The notes under the pieces are model-generated. The model saw only the letters and a list, made by a program, of their open reading frames with translations. It was not told the DNA's origin and did no database searches. Made by a program: the position numbers and the translations under genes. This document shows positions 1-12,427 of a stretch of DNA of 62,000 nt, piece after piece. How positions within the stretch are numbered: position 1 is the first letter of the stretch; every line of letters starts with the position of its first letter. Source of the stretch: Bugula neritina (lineage: Eukaryota > Bryozoa > Gymnolaemata > Cheilostomatida > Bugulidae); assembly GCA_964035545.1 (NCBI GenBank), contig OZ037769.1:13787133-13849132 (forward strand), written 5' to 3'.

Positions 1-3000
1 TATTATAGCTCAAAAAAAAGGCAATTGAAAATTAATTTTCTAGTAAAAGTTGAAACCTTATGGGCTAGGTTTATTTAAACTGAACAGCTTGATTAGAGTA
101 CCAAGCATTTAATCAATTGTGTAGTTTAATAAAATTTTACATATTGAAATAGTTGAATACCTTAGAATTTAGATCAAAATGACTAAAATAAGTAGAGTGT
201 AAAAATGAATGCAAGATTTGAATGTATTGTAATGGCTTTCGGAAGTGGGAGGCTCCCTTTCCCCTGCTAAATATATGGTTTATAGTTATAGCTCTGCCAG
301 TTGTAACTTTTTACCCCAGTCTTCCCGCTTCTCACGCGGCAGACAACGTGGACTGTTGCATAATTATACTACTGTAGACCTACCTAGTAACTGACTAGGT
401 AAGTAATTTAACGTTGTAATTCTTGTTATTTTTGTTGACTAATGTAAACTCTTTTCTATTGTATCAGGTGTATTAAATATATTTTCTCAGGTTCCTGATC
501 ACTCATTCGGTTGATTACATAACCTTCATACGTGATGCAGTAATTGATAACATACAAGCAGACCTACAAACTATAGTTCCTGAAAACTATAACAGGATTT
601 TAATTTTTACAAAGTTATGACCTTGTAGATTGAGATCACATAAAACACTATTTTAGAACTTAAAAATTTCTAATCACAAAATACGATCTGAAAATTTAAT
701 TTATATTTTAGTCTAAAACAATCAGAAATATGGTGAGTTATCACTTATCAGTTAATGTCATCATTTACATTATCATTATGATTATGACTTAGTCTTATCA
801 TTATGAGTTAACCAATAAACCTGTAACTGTTAAGCATCACTATAACATTAACTAGTAGTACTACTATAAGCATAACTATAAGTAATAGTATAACTATAAG
901 TGAATACTGAATAACTATAAGAGTTTCACTTTCATTTTGATTTTCAGTTTCAGTTTGAGTTTACGGCTTAGAGTTAGGGTCAACCCTAACACCAAACTGA
1001 CATACTGCCAAATTATTGGTGTATAACGATTAAGCTTAATATGAATTTTAATAAAACTCCGTCACATTATAGTGGCTTTAATAAATATCTGTAAGGATAT
1101 GACTATCAGACATCAGTATGAGTATCACTTTGAGTTTGAGTTGAGGCAAAACGCTCCATTAAATGAAAATGTGTGCCAAAAATTGAATCGCTAAACCACT
1201 AGAGTTGCTAACGATAAACTTGTAATGCAATACAAAGTTTGAGGTTACAGAGCGCAATTATCTAAAATTCTCATGTCGGACAATGATATGTGCGTAAAGA
1301 TTCCACCCACCGACTCCAAACTTTGTGCTCTATCTAGTGATTACTCAGTCTAACCTTGCATAATATTATCTAAAGTCAAAATAATGAACAAATTTGTTTC
1401 CCAGTTGCTTAGAGGCAGTAAGCAATATCGAGTTACTGTTAGTACTCTAAGAGTAAGTTGAAGTCTACAAAAAATAGAATTAAATTTATCATTTAACTTA
1501 TAACTTTAGGCTTAGTCTTCAGGTATTCATGAATCATGTATCAATATCATTGTGATTGTAATAAAATTGCATGATATTGAATTTGATATTCAATTTCATA
1601 TTCATATCGAATAACATTAATTCAATTGAGTATCACTATCATAATCATTGACATTAGTGATTACATTTGCTAATTAGTCATTACTATTATAAATCATTAT
1701 CAATAAATAAATAAGTCGCACTTAGAGTCATCATGAGTATGACTATCTTCAGTGAGTGTCATTAATCATTAAGATTATCATTATCATTATGATTATCATT
1801 ATGACAAATCATGATATATTGATAAGCCTAACTCACTGTTACTAACTGGCTTACTCAGTTACTGTTAGTGTTAAAGCTTAATTATGGTCTATAAGTATAT
1901 TAATATTAAGCTAGCCTCAGTCTGATTACCGCACTACTGCGAATTTATTAAACCTTTGGCTTTTATTTTAATTTGTCTATAACTTAGTATAACCTAAACT
2001 GTAACTTATAACTTTTAGTATAACTGTATTACTAGTAGTAGTAATACTAATACTATTAAATTTTCATGTTGATTTGCTATCATTATGGCCAAGTTTGGTT
2101 TCAGGTTTGCTGTTAATTCACGATTGAAAATTGTGTCAATCTGTGTATAAGTACTGACAATAAGTATAAATACTGAGTTATACTTATAGTTATGCTTATA
2201 CTGATATTCATCATCAATGCCATTATGGATATTTACAAGCTCAGGGCTAAGCTAAGCATATTAGTATATATTTTATATAGTGAGCAGGCAATTAGTTTAG
2301 AGTTCTACTTTTATTTGAAAAGGCAAAAGCAGTATTAGTGAGACTATAACTATAAGTATGACTTTTATTAAATGCCTATTTATACTGGAGTATGCTGATC
2401 TCTGGACTCACCTGTTGTCACTGCTTATAGTTATAAAAACTGGGACAATTCAAAATATAGCTATCAGATTTGTAAGAAAAACTCAAATGATCATGTGTTG
2501 GGTGTGGTATCTGTAAAAATCAAGTTTCTCTAAAAATATTGGAACTAAAGTACAAAAAGGCACGGAAACACACGTAGCCTACCTAATAAAGGTACATTTT
2601 TTTCAAAACCAACACTAATGGTCTCTTTAGATAATGCATAAACTATAAGCTGCATAAATTAAGCAATACTGACATTGGCTGCTTGAGATACCACTAAGTA
2701 GGAAACCTAAATTATATCTATACTACTTCTTCTACTTGCTATAATAACTATTTTGCCATAAAATTTAGCCTACAATACCTAAGATTTAGACTCCAATCTC
2801 TTCCAAATTTACAACTTGTCTAAATTTCTCATTCCTTGCAATAGGTCAATTAAAGTCTACAAATCAATTATTGAAGCATTCAGGTAGTTGGTTGCAGCAT
2901 CATACATTGAATAGCAAATGAAATATACATACTAATTTGGTAAAATATTTATAATAGATAACTTGTAACAATTGCTGATGACTGATTTAATTGTCAGTAA

Positions 3001-3521
3001 TTATTTGTTACTCTTTTATTTTTGACTGATTTCTATTGGTATTTGGTGGACTTGGTTTTCAAGTCCCGACAGATTACTATTTTTAATGTTCTATTCTTTT
3101 CAATATAATATGCAGTAATCAGCTAAAATCTTGACTTGTTTTTTAATTTGCTCGAGCATAAACTAGTGGAAATCTGATAACTGTTTATTCATAGGCCTTA
3201 TCTTAACTTGAAATTTAGATATAGTTTTTTTACTTCTTAGTAAAAGCTGCAGCCAATACTATCCATACTAGTTTGCATATTATAACATGATGATATTTAT
3301 ACTTGCAAGAAATTAGCACTAGAAATGATTTTTATAGTTTTTTTTATCAAATTAGATCTTGTCATCAATAATATTATTTGCACAAGCATTGACACGCGGC
3401 ATTACCATATGGGTTTTGAAAATCAACTCAAAGATATCACTTATTAAATAATCAATTAATACCTAGCAGTAATATTTTTTCACTACGCATAGGTTTTAGG
3501 CTGAATACTATTGTAGAAGTA
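1..3521. other. AT-rich intergenic region with cryptic TAR/ATY repeats
   Basis: I see no convincing gene here. Between about 740 and 2400 the sequence is a degenerate mosaic of short words such as attatgattatc, actataagtata and tagtagtaatac, without a fixed period. The same texture returns at about 34900-36600 and 52390-52660. A short perfect inverted repeat of the telomere-like word (gttagggt, two bases, accctaac) lies at 973-990. The last 40 bases before 3522 include a ttttag that could be the 3' splice site of a leader intron for the first phosphatase gene. Confidence 0.6.
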
Positions 3522-4448
3522 ATGGCTGGACAATCTTCAAATACTAAGTCACTTATTGTATTTGACTTTGATGAGACTATCATTGATGGAACATCAATAT
3601 TCGATATAATGCACCTTTATCCAAGAGCATATTATGCAGACACCCAAAACATTGGTATGACTCATGGTTGGAATGAAAAAAATAATGCGATGTTTGCATC
3701 ACTTAAGTCTCACGGCATTGACATAGCAGCTTTGAAGAAAATTGTTCTTGATATACCATTAGTAAATGGAATGGAAGAACTTCTAGGTTATCTCAAAAGT
3801 AGTGAGCATGATGCCATCCTCATATCTGGCGCTAATACTTTATTTATTGATTGGTACCTTGAAGATAGAAAACTTCATGGTGTCTTTCAAGGTGTATACA
3901 CAAACTTTGCCAATATTAAAGATGGAAAACTGGTGCTACGGTGCTTTCATCACCAAGATAACTGTAAACGCTGTGTTCGAAGCATTTGTAAAGGTAAATT
4001 ACTCATATTTTTCTCTCAAAATAGATTCCTCTTATGCTTCAACATGCTTAACCAAACTCTGTTTTTTCATTGGAGTTCTTGGCATAACTTTCTACAATGC
4101 TACTTGTGGGTTGTAATACCTATTTAATTTTTGAAATATTTACGTTGAGCGGTTTTTAAATACATCATGTCATAATTTTCATTAATATTTGAAGGTCAGG
4201 TGTTGGAGGAAGTAGTAGCCAAGAAGAAAGCTGAAGGTACTAAATACTCAAAAATATGCTACATTGGTGATGGTGACAATGACCTCTGTCCAGTTCTCCG
4301 TCTTTTAAAAGAGGATTATGTGTTCCCGAGAGCGGGTTATGCACTTGAATATCGAATTTCCAAAGCTCGTCAAATTGCAGCCCAAATTGTACCTTGGGAT
4401 TGTGCTTCTACAATCACTGAAACAATAAAAGAATTATCAACTAGATAG
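3522..4448 (+). CDS. PHOSPHO2-like HAD phosphatase, copy 1
   Basis: Two exons, 3522..3993 and 4195..4448, split in phase 1 with donor aag|gtaaat and acceptor gaag|gtcagg, giving 241 residues, the normal size for PHOSPHO1/PHOSPHO2 phosphatases (cytosolic enzymes acting on pyridoxal phosphate, phosphoethanolamine or phosphocholine). HAD motif I is FDFDET, with the nucleophile at D15 and the general acid/base at D17. Motif II serine is in ISGAN (about S102). The family cysteine cluster is CKRCVRSICK near 148-157, and motif IV is GDGDND with D183 and D187 for magnesium. Family members normally have SDxN at motif II; here the Asp is Gly. The NSD that usually follows motif I is TSI, so this is the most diverged copy. 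Substrate cannot be assigned. The gene belongs to a same-strand cluster with copies 2, 3 and 4. A possible poly(A) signal aataaa lies near 4870. Confidence 0.9.
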
Positions 4449-5936
4449 TGCTCTATTTGCTGCTGAAAGGTTTATATTTTTTTTTCAGTAGGGCATGAAA
4501 TCTAATCACATAGTTAGAATAGGCAGCTTTTTTAAAGCAATATATATACCGGAGATATAAGTGTGTATTTTTCCAATCCTTTAAACCTCTTGTTTATCAA
4601 AGTTATTTTTATGCAGGCATAGATGAACAATTCTGCTTAATCCAAAATTTAGAGTTGATTATATAGCAAAAAATCAATTGCTGTTAGCATTTTAAGCCTT
4701 TTCTTACCAATGTTTTATATATGTTTTTATTACATACTGGTTGTACTATAACTGTGGATTATTAGTTTTAAATTAAACCAATGTATTTTTTTGGATTTTT
4801 TTAAATATGTCTTTTGTGCAACAAAATATAGTTAGTATATCAACCCCCATTTGTTGGATTGCAATTATATTTAATAAATTAATTTTGACCTTCATTACTA
4901 AGGTTTGAGATTTTACAATTGAAAAACATTGTTGGTTTGTGTAATCTCTGTGACAATGCTATTTCTAACAACAATTTACTTCTTTGGTAACTATAATGGT
5001 AATGATTGTGCTTTAGAAAAAAAAAAAAGCAAAAAATAATTTTGGACCCCCACACCAACTAATAGTGAAAGCAATTGCTAGGTGTCCATTTTTAAAGTCA
5101 ACTGCTAGCATTTTTATGGAGTCAGAACACTAAGCTACCTTCAAATATTGGCTTGAAATAAATGCAAGTCAAAATCAAGGTTGAAACGTTATATGAAGTG
5201 TCCATAAAATTATTTAATTAAATTTACATTAGGCTTAATTAAATGTTAGCTTGTCACCTTATACATTGAATGTAATAGTGCATGTTGAACATTATTGTCT
5301 TAACCATTTCTTATTGCTATCTAATATTATTTCAAAACTTTGTTTTTTTAACCAAGATTTTTTATGCAAGTTTAGCAGCAGTGTTTAGATTATCCTGTTT
5401 TAAAGTTGCAATGGTAAGCACATGACTGCTTTTAATAATCTGAACTGACAAAATTCCAAGGAATTTTCTTGAATTGATATCAGCTTCTGCCAAATTTTTT
5501 GCTTTTTAAAAGACATATAGCGTCTTTTGCTAGACTTACATATATGAATATTGTTCCAATGTGGTTATTGCCGGTTTTTTATACTGTTAGATTATCATTT
5601 GTAGAAATGGTTTCTCTAATGCAGAAATAGGTTGCATCTCATTTTCTATTTTGAGTTATTTGCTTTGGTTCAATTTCTAATAATCTTGACTGAATGACAG
5701 AATATATCATGCTTATGTGTACACTTTAGATTTATTGAAAAACTGTATAGTTTGCTTCTATGGCTTATAGGTGAACATATGCTTTATACTCATCTTGTCA
5801 GTAGTCTAATACTAAAAGAAAAATTAAAGTTTTTTCAAGATTCAGTTACTAACTGTTTCTTGTTAAAATTTAATTTTTCAGTTGTAGTTTTGCTTTGATT
5901 TTTTTATACAAATTATTAAATTTTAGGGTTATCACT
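4449..5936. other. Intergenic, no gene seen
   Basis: AT-rich spacer between phosphatase copies 1 and 2 with many stops in all frames and no recognisable repeat. The last bases before the copy 2 ATG contain ttttag, a plausible acceptor. All four copies have an AG acceptor-like site about 5 to 30 bases upstream of the start codon, so an unseen non-coding leader exon is possible. Confidence 0.5.
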
Positions 5937-6941
5937 ATGAGCCAGCCACAGTACAAAAAGCATTTAGTTATTTTTGATTTTGACGACACAATCATCGATG
6001 GTAACTCGGATGCCGAAGTGAATTCCATGCATCCTCGACCTATTCCTGACGAGATTACACAAATTGGCATCACACAAAATGGATCAATTGATTTTAAAGT
6101 GGCACTCTTTGCATCTCTCCAACAGTTGGGTGTAACTATTGATCAAATTGAAGACAAGGTTATAAGTTTGCCATTTGTTCCTGGGGTGAAGGAGTTGCTT
6201 AATTATTTGCACAGCCTTGAAGACTTTGAACTAATAATATTGTCCGGTGCCAACACCTTGTTTGTGCAATGGTATTTAGATGCTATGGGGATCAATGGTG
6301 TGAGCCAAATACTGTCGAATTTTGCTGAAGTCAAGGACGGGAGACTTGTTGTCAGATGTCATCACAATCAAACCTGGTGTCACATGTGCTCTAAGAACTT
6401 ATGCAAAGGCGTGTCGATATTTTTTTATATAACTTGTTTTTCTCTGCTGCTAAGTTCAATTTTATAAATAGTTTATTTAAGTATTATTTTAAGAAAAAAA
6501 CTGCCCAAGTTCATAGTCACAATCCCAGTGAGAAAAACCTTTGATGAAAGGGTTTTTTTTGTTAAATCGGGCTAATGACTTATTCAGGTGGGGCATTATT
6601 TTAGGTCACTTGTTAATGGGTTGATTCCTGTACAATTTAATAGCCACACAATGTTTTACAGAAATTGCTTTGGTTTACTTTTAGGTCGGGTTTTGGAAAA
6701 CCTAATCCAAGAAAGAACCAAATCTGGTGTCAGTCATTTAAACGTGGTATATTTCGGAGATGGAAAAAATGACTTTTGTCCCACCCTAAAGTTGTCAAAA
6801 GATGACGTAGTTTTTCCACGACATGATTTTCCATTGCACAAGCTCATCATGCAGAGCAGCTCTGATGTAAAAGCAAAATTTTTTTCTTGGAAAAACGGAC
6901 TTGAAGTCATAGAGATTTTCAAAAAGTTGTTTATTCATTAG
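5937..6941 (+). CDS. PHOSPHO2-like HAD phosphatase, copy 2 (GC-AG intron)
   Basis: Exons 5937..6408 and 6685..6941 give 242 residues. The start MSQPQ was chosen because an upstream in-frame ATG at 5895 lies before a ttttag acceptor and would add an atypical leader. Motif I is FDFDDT, followed by GNSD as in family members. Motif II is LSGAN, with Gly in place of the usual Asp, as in copy 1. The cysteine cluster is CHMCSKNLCK and motif IV is GDGKND. Every other copy splits the same codon with aaag|gt; here the base after the exon is C (aaag|gcgtgt). Only a GC-AG intron keeps the frame, because the next GT two bases later would shift exon 2. The intron contains a minus-strand SINE tail. The gene lies between copies 1 and 3 on the same strand and is parent of the pseudogene at 12428. 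Confidence 0.88.
6503..6597 (-). repeat. SINE 3' part, truncated, in copy 2 intron
   Basis: On the minus strand this matches the tail of the tRNA-derived SINE family in this window: the block ending gaataagtcattagccc, an A-rich stretch, then a variant of the small hairpin and tctcactggg. The tRNA-like head with A and B boxes is missing. The pseudogene duplicate of this intron lacks it, so it inserted after the tandem duplication or was lost from the other copy. Confidence 0.7.
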
Positions 6942-8304
6942 TCATTTTGAGAATTAATGTTGTGTTTTGATCATTAGTGTTTTTTTATATAAATGTATGT
7001 TTATTCACTTTTTTATTTTATTATAGCTATCTAGATACCAGCTGTATGCTCAAGTTATTACATATTTTTAGCCACATGTCCTAATTATATGCGAGCATAC
7101 ACTTAGTTTTTTTAAATCAAAACGGAATCTTTATTTCTTGTGTTGATAACTGATGTTAATTTAAGATATCTAAACAGTATATAAAATTATGCATGGCTAG
7201 TTAAGCTGACAACTATAGATCATAGTAAGCTACTGCTTAGCATCTATCTGTTGCTCTTACTGATAGTATGTGTTCAGTAGTGCTGCTTTAGATGCATTAC
7301 ATGAAATAGAATTACATTATTAACATTATGTTTTATATGGAAGCCTTGTTATTTCTTGGTCGTTTTTTCTGTCGGACATAACATAGTAGATGCTGGTCAA
7401 AATCAAGGTTGTATATGAATGTTTTGTTACAATTATTTTTTTCTTTAATTTTTGCTGTTCAAAACTTTTAGATGGGTGTCAAGATACAGGTATTTCTGAA
7501 ATTGTCTACATTATTTCTCAAATAAACGTTGACTAAAGCAATCAAATCACAGGTTAATTTGTTTTAATGGTGTAGCTTGTGGATAGTAAGTTTTTGAAAA
7601 CTTAGAGCCTTCAGTGTTCCGCAGCTGGTGATATTATTGATAAAATGAAGCAATTTAGTATTCGGGTCTTACCTTATTAAAAACAGTTTTGTAATACAAT
7701 TTCTTGCAGATTACCTACATTTTTCAACTTGGGATTCAGATTAATCTAAGCCCAGCAAAATTTGTGGAATGTTTGGCTGTGTTGTTAATATAAAAGCTGA
7801 GTCATGTTGCTAATTTTATGAATAGCATAAAGTGGAAATACGCGCCTGACATTGCTTTTGCATGCAGTTAACGTATGATCAGTGACTAAATCAGTTGATA
7901 TGCTGGTATATATTAGATAAGGAGATTCTAGTTTTATCATTTTTATTTTGGTACCAGTTCTAGCAATTTAAGGTAGATTATTCTAACTGACATTTTGTTT
8001 CTAGAGCTGTATTGTGTTAGAGTTATAATCTGACAGAGCTTTTTATTGCACTAAATATTACAAGCAACTGAACTAAGTAGCACACTTAAGTAGATAGCTA
8101 TAAATTGCTATTACAGATAAGGATGTGGTAATAAGCAGTTAAGTACAATAGGCATAAGCTGAGAAACAAGAGCACATTGAAATACCATCAACTGATTCAA
8201 CGTGTCTATAAACATATTTACCGACAACATATCGTGTTTTATAACAAGTTGAAAATAATTTTTTTGTAGTGGCCATGTTGATGAATTTTTCTTCATTGTA
8301 GCAT
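6942..8304. other. Spacer, duplicated at 13440-14548
   Basis: No gene is seen. The stretch aligns by eye with 13440-14548, for example the shared words atgcatggctagttaagc and tgctggtatatattagat, as expected of the tandem duplication. Copy 3's presumed leader acceptor ttgtag ends just before 8301. Confidence 0.6.
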
Positions 8305-9499
8305 ATGATGGCCAAACCACAAAAGATCTTGCTAGCTTTTGATTTCGATCACACGATATTGGACGGTAACTCAGATGTGCAAGTGCAAAAGCTACACAAT
8401 GGACCTCTACCAGATGCTGTCACTAAACTATACAGTGGCAGAGATTGGAATCATTATATGGCAGCAGTTTTTGATTTGCTCCATCGTCAAGACATTTCTG
8501 CCGAAGACATCAGGCAGAATATTTTGTCTCTGTCGTTGGTTAGCGGCATGAAGGAGCTGTTTGACCATTTGAGGCAGGACATGTTCGAAGTGATAATAAT
8601 ATCCGACGCTAACTGCCAGTTTATAGACTGGCATCTTCGAGAGAATCAGTTTGACGAGTTCATCGCTCAGATCTACTCAAACCCTGCAAAGTTCGATGAA
8701 AATGGAAAACTCAATCTAGACTTTTATCATCGGCAGGACTGGTGTGACCTATGCTCCAAGAACCTATGTAAAGGTACGTACAGTTAAAATGTTCAATAGA
8801 ATAAGTTTTATCATGTTGGAGCTTACTTTATCTTTCTTTTTTGAAGCCTCTTGTTTTCAAATCTATGAAATGTCGGAGTTGTTGTACCCATAACCCATAG
8901 CTATATATAGCTAAATGGGTGCATGTTACCTGCTCCAGACTTTGTAGCATTACCCACATTGAGAGTTGATCCGAAGTCTTTCAACTGCTGCCTACCTTCA
9001 TCTGTTACTAATCATTGTATCTTCATGTAAAAACTGACGCTGTATTCTATGATAGATTATTGCTGTAGCACATAGGGAGTCTTATCAAAACACGATACAA
9101 TTTTTTATAATGACTGCTTCAAAGTGAGAGGCTTTATCACAGTTTTTTATTTGAGCATGGCATTCATCCCTTAAGCAATGTACCATAACACCCTAAGATA
9201 CTTCTGCTGCGCTGTAGTTGAAACTTAAACTAAGCTATAAATTTACAGGCAGCGTTCTGGAGAAACATGTGGCCCAGAGAAAATCTTCGGGAGTATCATA
9301 TTCTAGAATATTCTACATTGGCGATGGTAACAACGACTACTGTCCCAGCCTGAGACTGGCTGAAAAGGATTGTGTGTTTCCTCGGATCGGCTATGCTCTT
9401 CATCGTAGAATACAGGAAAATAACTCAAAAGTCAAGGCTCAAGTTGTTCCATGGAAAACTGCCTCTACTATAATGGAAGCTGTTACCTCATCTACTTGA
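8305..9499 (+). CDS. PHOSPHO2-like HAD phosphatase, copy 3
   Basis: Exons 8305..8773 and 9249..9499 give 239 residues (238 from the second Met at 8308, which aligns with the only Met of copy 4). Donor aaag|gtacgt and acceptor tttacag are canonical. Motif I is FDFDHT followed by LDGNSD. Motif II is IISDAN with the family Asp retained, the cysteine cluster is CDLCSKNLCK and motif IV is GDGNND. It is closer to the vertebrate PHOSPHO1/2 active-site pattern than copies 1 and 2. Exons and flanks are nearly identical to copy 4, a recent tandem duplicate. Likely a cytosolic phosphomonoesterase; pyridoxal phosphate is the first substrate to consider from family knowledge. aataaa near 9675 is a plausible poly(A) signal. 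Confidence 0.93.
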
Positions 9500-10372
9500 A
9501 TAATGTCTCTTGTTATGTAATGATGCACCATATAATATATACAGTGCTTGTGTACTTCACCTTAAACTGATTTCAATGCTTTTATTATTTATTTTTTTAA
9601 GTAAAATTATTGTTTTGACATAATTAATAATATTGTGTTATGAAGTATTAGTAGTGATCATAAAACCTGTTGAAATAAAACATGAATAGACATCTAAGAG
9701 ATGGAGTCTTTAAATAGTGCAAATTTATTTTTGCAACAATCTAATTGCTCTTAATTGTACCATTAACTGTAGATAGAATGTTTACAAAGTTTACAAACTG
9801 ATTTCTTGTTCAGTGCACATCCTGCAACCTCTGCATGTCTTTTGGTATCGCTTCCCAATTGAGCTCATTGACAAACTTGCATACTTTTGACAACACTGTG
9901 TATTTGGCACATGTGTCTTATAATACTACATGGCAGTTTTAAAAATGTTTTATATAAACAAAGAGCGAATACTGTAGAACATGAGCATCATTCAAAGCAA
10001 AATACAGAAGTTTTCTCCTTACTTTTACAAAACTCTTGGAAATTTGGCAAGCACGCTTGTCTTACAGCACTGCATTGTATAGCTTTTCACCATATAAGGG
10101 TTATATTATTATATTTAGACAATGTCAAATTATTTTTTTTCCTTTTGTTGGTCTGTTGACTAAATCTATTTCAATCATAACCTTTGGCCTATGTGGCAAA
10201 AATTAAAATATAAATCTTTTTGGTAAAAAAGAAAGTCATATGTACCTATAAATAGGATTTTGAGCAACTGTTGACAATAATTAACATTACTTTTGCTTGC
10301 AAATGGAAACCTGTTTGCTTCAAGCAAAGAAAAATATTACGCACAACATTGTAATTTCGAGGCACCTATAAG
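9500..10372. other. 3' flank of copy 3, duplicated at 15620-16450
   Basis: Matches the copy 4 flank in patches, for example tatataatatatacagtgcttgtg and the stretch around 9820-10100 against 15930-16200. Small ORFs on either strand are not conserved in frame between the two copies, so I do not call a gene. It ends at the 8-bp target duplication of the hAT-like element. Confidence 0.55.
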
Positions 10373-12183
10373 CAGGGATGTAGTGGTACCCATACGGTCC
10401 CATACGCCGTATGGCCTAGAAGAAATTAGACTGTTCTAGGCCATACGCCCGTATGGGCATATTTTTGAAAGGAGGGTTTGGGCATCCTCACTGAGAATAT
10501 CATAAATTTCGCTCACAATCTAATTTAAGTTCTTGTTATGTTAATGCTATGTGGGTGGAATGCGTGTTGCCTACTTGTGATTGTTTAGCCTGAGATTACA
10601 CTATGAATAAAATGCAGCTAGCTATCAACATTCCATCTTCTTATCTCTACGTGTTCACTGAAGCACGAAGTGCTGTGCGTTGGTGATTACTAAGGAAAAA
10701 GTATTTCATTTTCAGTGTATAAATCACTAATTTGTAGAAAATCTATGAAGGCTATTGTAAAGATCAAAAAATTTGCCTTGCATAAATTTCTCAGGTTTCC
10801 GACCGTGTTTGTTCTATTCGAATACCATGCTTTCCTGCTGAGATATTTGGCAGGGATTGAGAAATAAATTTTTCAGGTAAAATTGGCAAAAAATGGGTAG
10901 ATTTTTGTCTACAACTTTGCAAAAAAAATATTGAAAACTCAAAAAAGCAGGTGCTCTGAGGAACAGAAACATCTAAAACATGGTTTTTAAATTTTAATTC
11001 TAGTACAATTAAGTGAGGTTTTATTTGGCTGGACTGAATTCTTATAATATACCAATAATGTGGCCTAAGCAAGGCAGTGACAGCTAGAAGGTTGCCCTCA
11101 TCTATCTTGTGTGGACTTGCATTTTGTCAATAAGCAATGGAATTTGGAAAAAAACCAACATGAAATCCAGAAATAAAATCAAAATGTCTCCAAGAAACAG
11201 TACCAGGTGTGTAGGAGAGGCTAATGAAAATTTATCGCTGAGATCTACAGGTACTATATCTACATTTTGGTCAAAAACCTAGCGTTATTGCATGTTAATT
11301 ATAAATGCAATAAGGTTTTGCAAACTGTACACCACCATAAGTAACCTTTTATGTTTGATTGTACTAACGTCTGGCTTTACATTTAATCCTCTTCTAGGTT
11401 AACACATATTAAACCTGTCAAATTTGTTCTTTTGGGGTATATTTCCTTGATATATCTAGTGGAAGCTCAGGGGTTTTATTTTAAAACCAAGTTAACATAC
11501 TCTTGGGTGTGCTTTATTGTGTGTAAGGAGGTGTGGCGGTATCACCTTATGGATTAGACTAGTACTTTAATACACTCCAAATAGGTTTTCAAACCAATTT
11601 CTGCTTGCCAATGAGTTATCAATTCAATTAAATTGCTCTTTATAAATAACCAACACACATTTTCTGATTAGCAATCTTCCTCTGTTCTGATCTATTATTC
11701 TTTTTCTGTGCACGGCAGTGTATTAGTTATTTTATGTAATCAGGTTGCATTTGGAGAGCACTTGTTACCTGCCTCTATCCTTCCATCTTTTTGAGATCTT
11801 CAGCAATTTTTCTGTACAGGTTGGACTTAATGTCAGAATAAACCTAACTGCAGTTGAGTAAGACTATATACATTACATTACATTAAAGTCAACAGGTATG
11901 GGACAAGACTGAATATTTATATAGTTTGCAGCAATGCCCAGTCGTCATGTAGCTGGTATGGTATGAAAATAATAGCGAGGTGCACATTTCAACACAGATT
12001 TTTTTCAGAAGAATTATAATTCACAATGGCTTTAAATTGCATAAATTTGCATCAGAAGCGCTCTGAGGGCTTCGGCGGCCGGGGCGCTGCCCCGGACCCC
12101 GCCGGGGGCCTAGGCGGCCCCCTGGACCCCCGGCCTGAGAGTATGGCCTAGACTATTTTTGCCACTACATCCCTGCCTATAAG
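10365..12183 (+). mobile_element. Non-autonomous hAT-like DNA transposon with 8-bp TSD
   Basis: The element itself runs 10373-12175 (about 1.8 kb). Terminal inverted repeats are CAGGGATGTAGTGG at the left and the complement CCACTACATCCCTG at the right. The flanking direct repeat CCTATAAG is present exactly at 10365-10372 and 12176-12183. An 8-bp target duplication with CAGGG-type ends is the hAT signature. Subterminal copies of the word tatggcctag occur at both ends, with small hairpins near 10395-10460. The right end has a strikingly GC-rich block at about 12070-12140. No transposase can be read; the longest ORF inside (10791-11072, minus) has no recognisable domain. The duplicate at about 16450 lacks the insertion. 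Confidence 0.85.
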
Positions 12184-12427
12184 CATAATATTATGGAGCT
12201 TAAGAGAGTTATATGTGTTACCAGCAGCCCCCATAACTAATCATTTTTCACATATATATAAAATGATGTAACGTTGTATTGTCTGCTGTGTATAAATAAT
12301 ATAAAAATATGTAATCTTTACATCAGTATTTGATAGAAACTAGATAGGTATAATGCCAATGTGTTTTGGCAGCCTTTATAATGACATGGCTTTTTAAAAT
12401 CAAATAGTATTAATGGCAGAATACTTA

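Larger units (their letters stand above)
6299..12427 (+). repeat. Tandem duplication unit 1 (phosphatase cluster)
   Basis: This interval and 12428-16738 are the two units of a tandem duplication of about 4.3 kb once the hAT-like insert is removed. Unit 1 begins inside exon 1 of copy 2, where tgagccaaatactgtc aligns to tgagccgaatactgtc at the start of unit 2. It ends with taatggcagaatacttaac (12408-12426), matching taatggcagaatacctaac at the end of unit 2. It contains the rest of copy 2, copy 3 and flanks. Confidence 0.8.

Noticed and set aside
973-990. Telomere-like ttaggg inverted repeat
   Set aside because: Only one copy per arm, so chance or a lone palindrome; not a telomere or interstitial array.
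10791-11072. Minus-strand ORF within the hAT-like element
   Set aside because: 93 codons with no hAT transposase or zinc-finger features.
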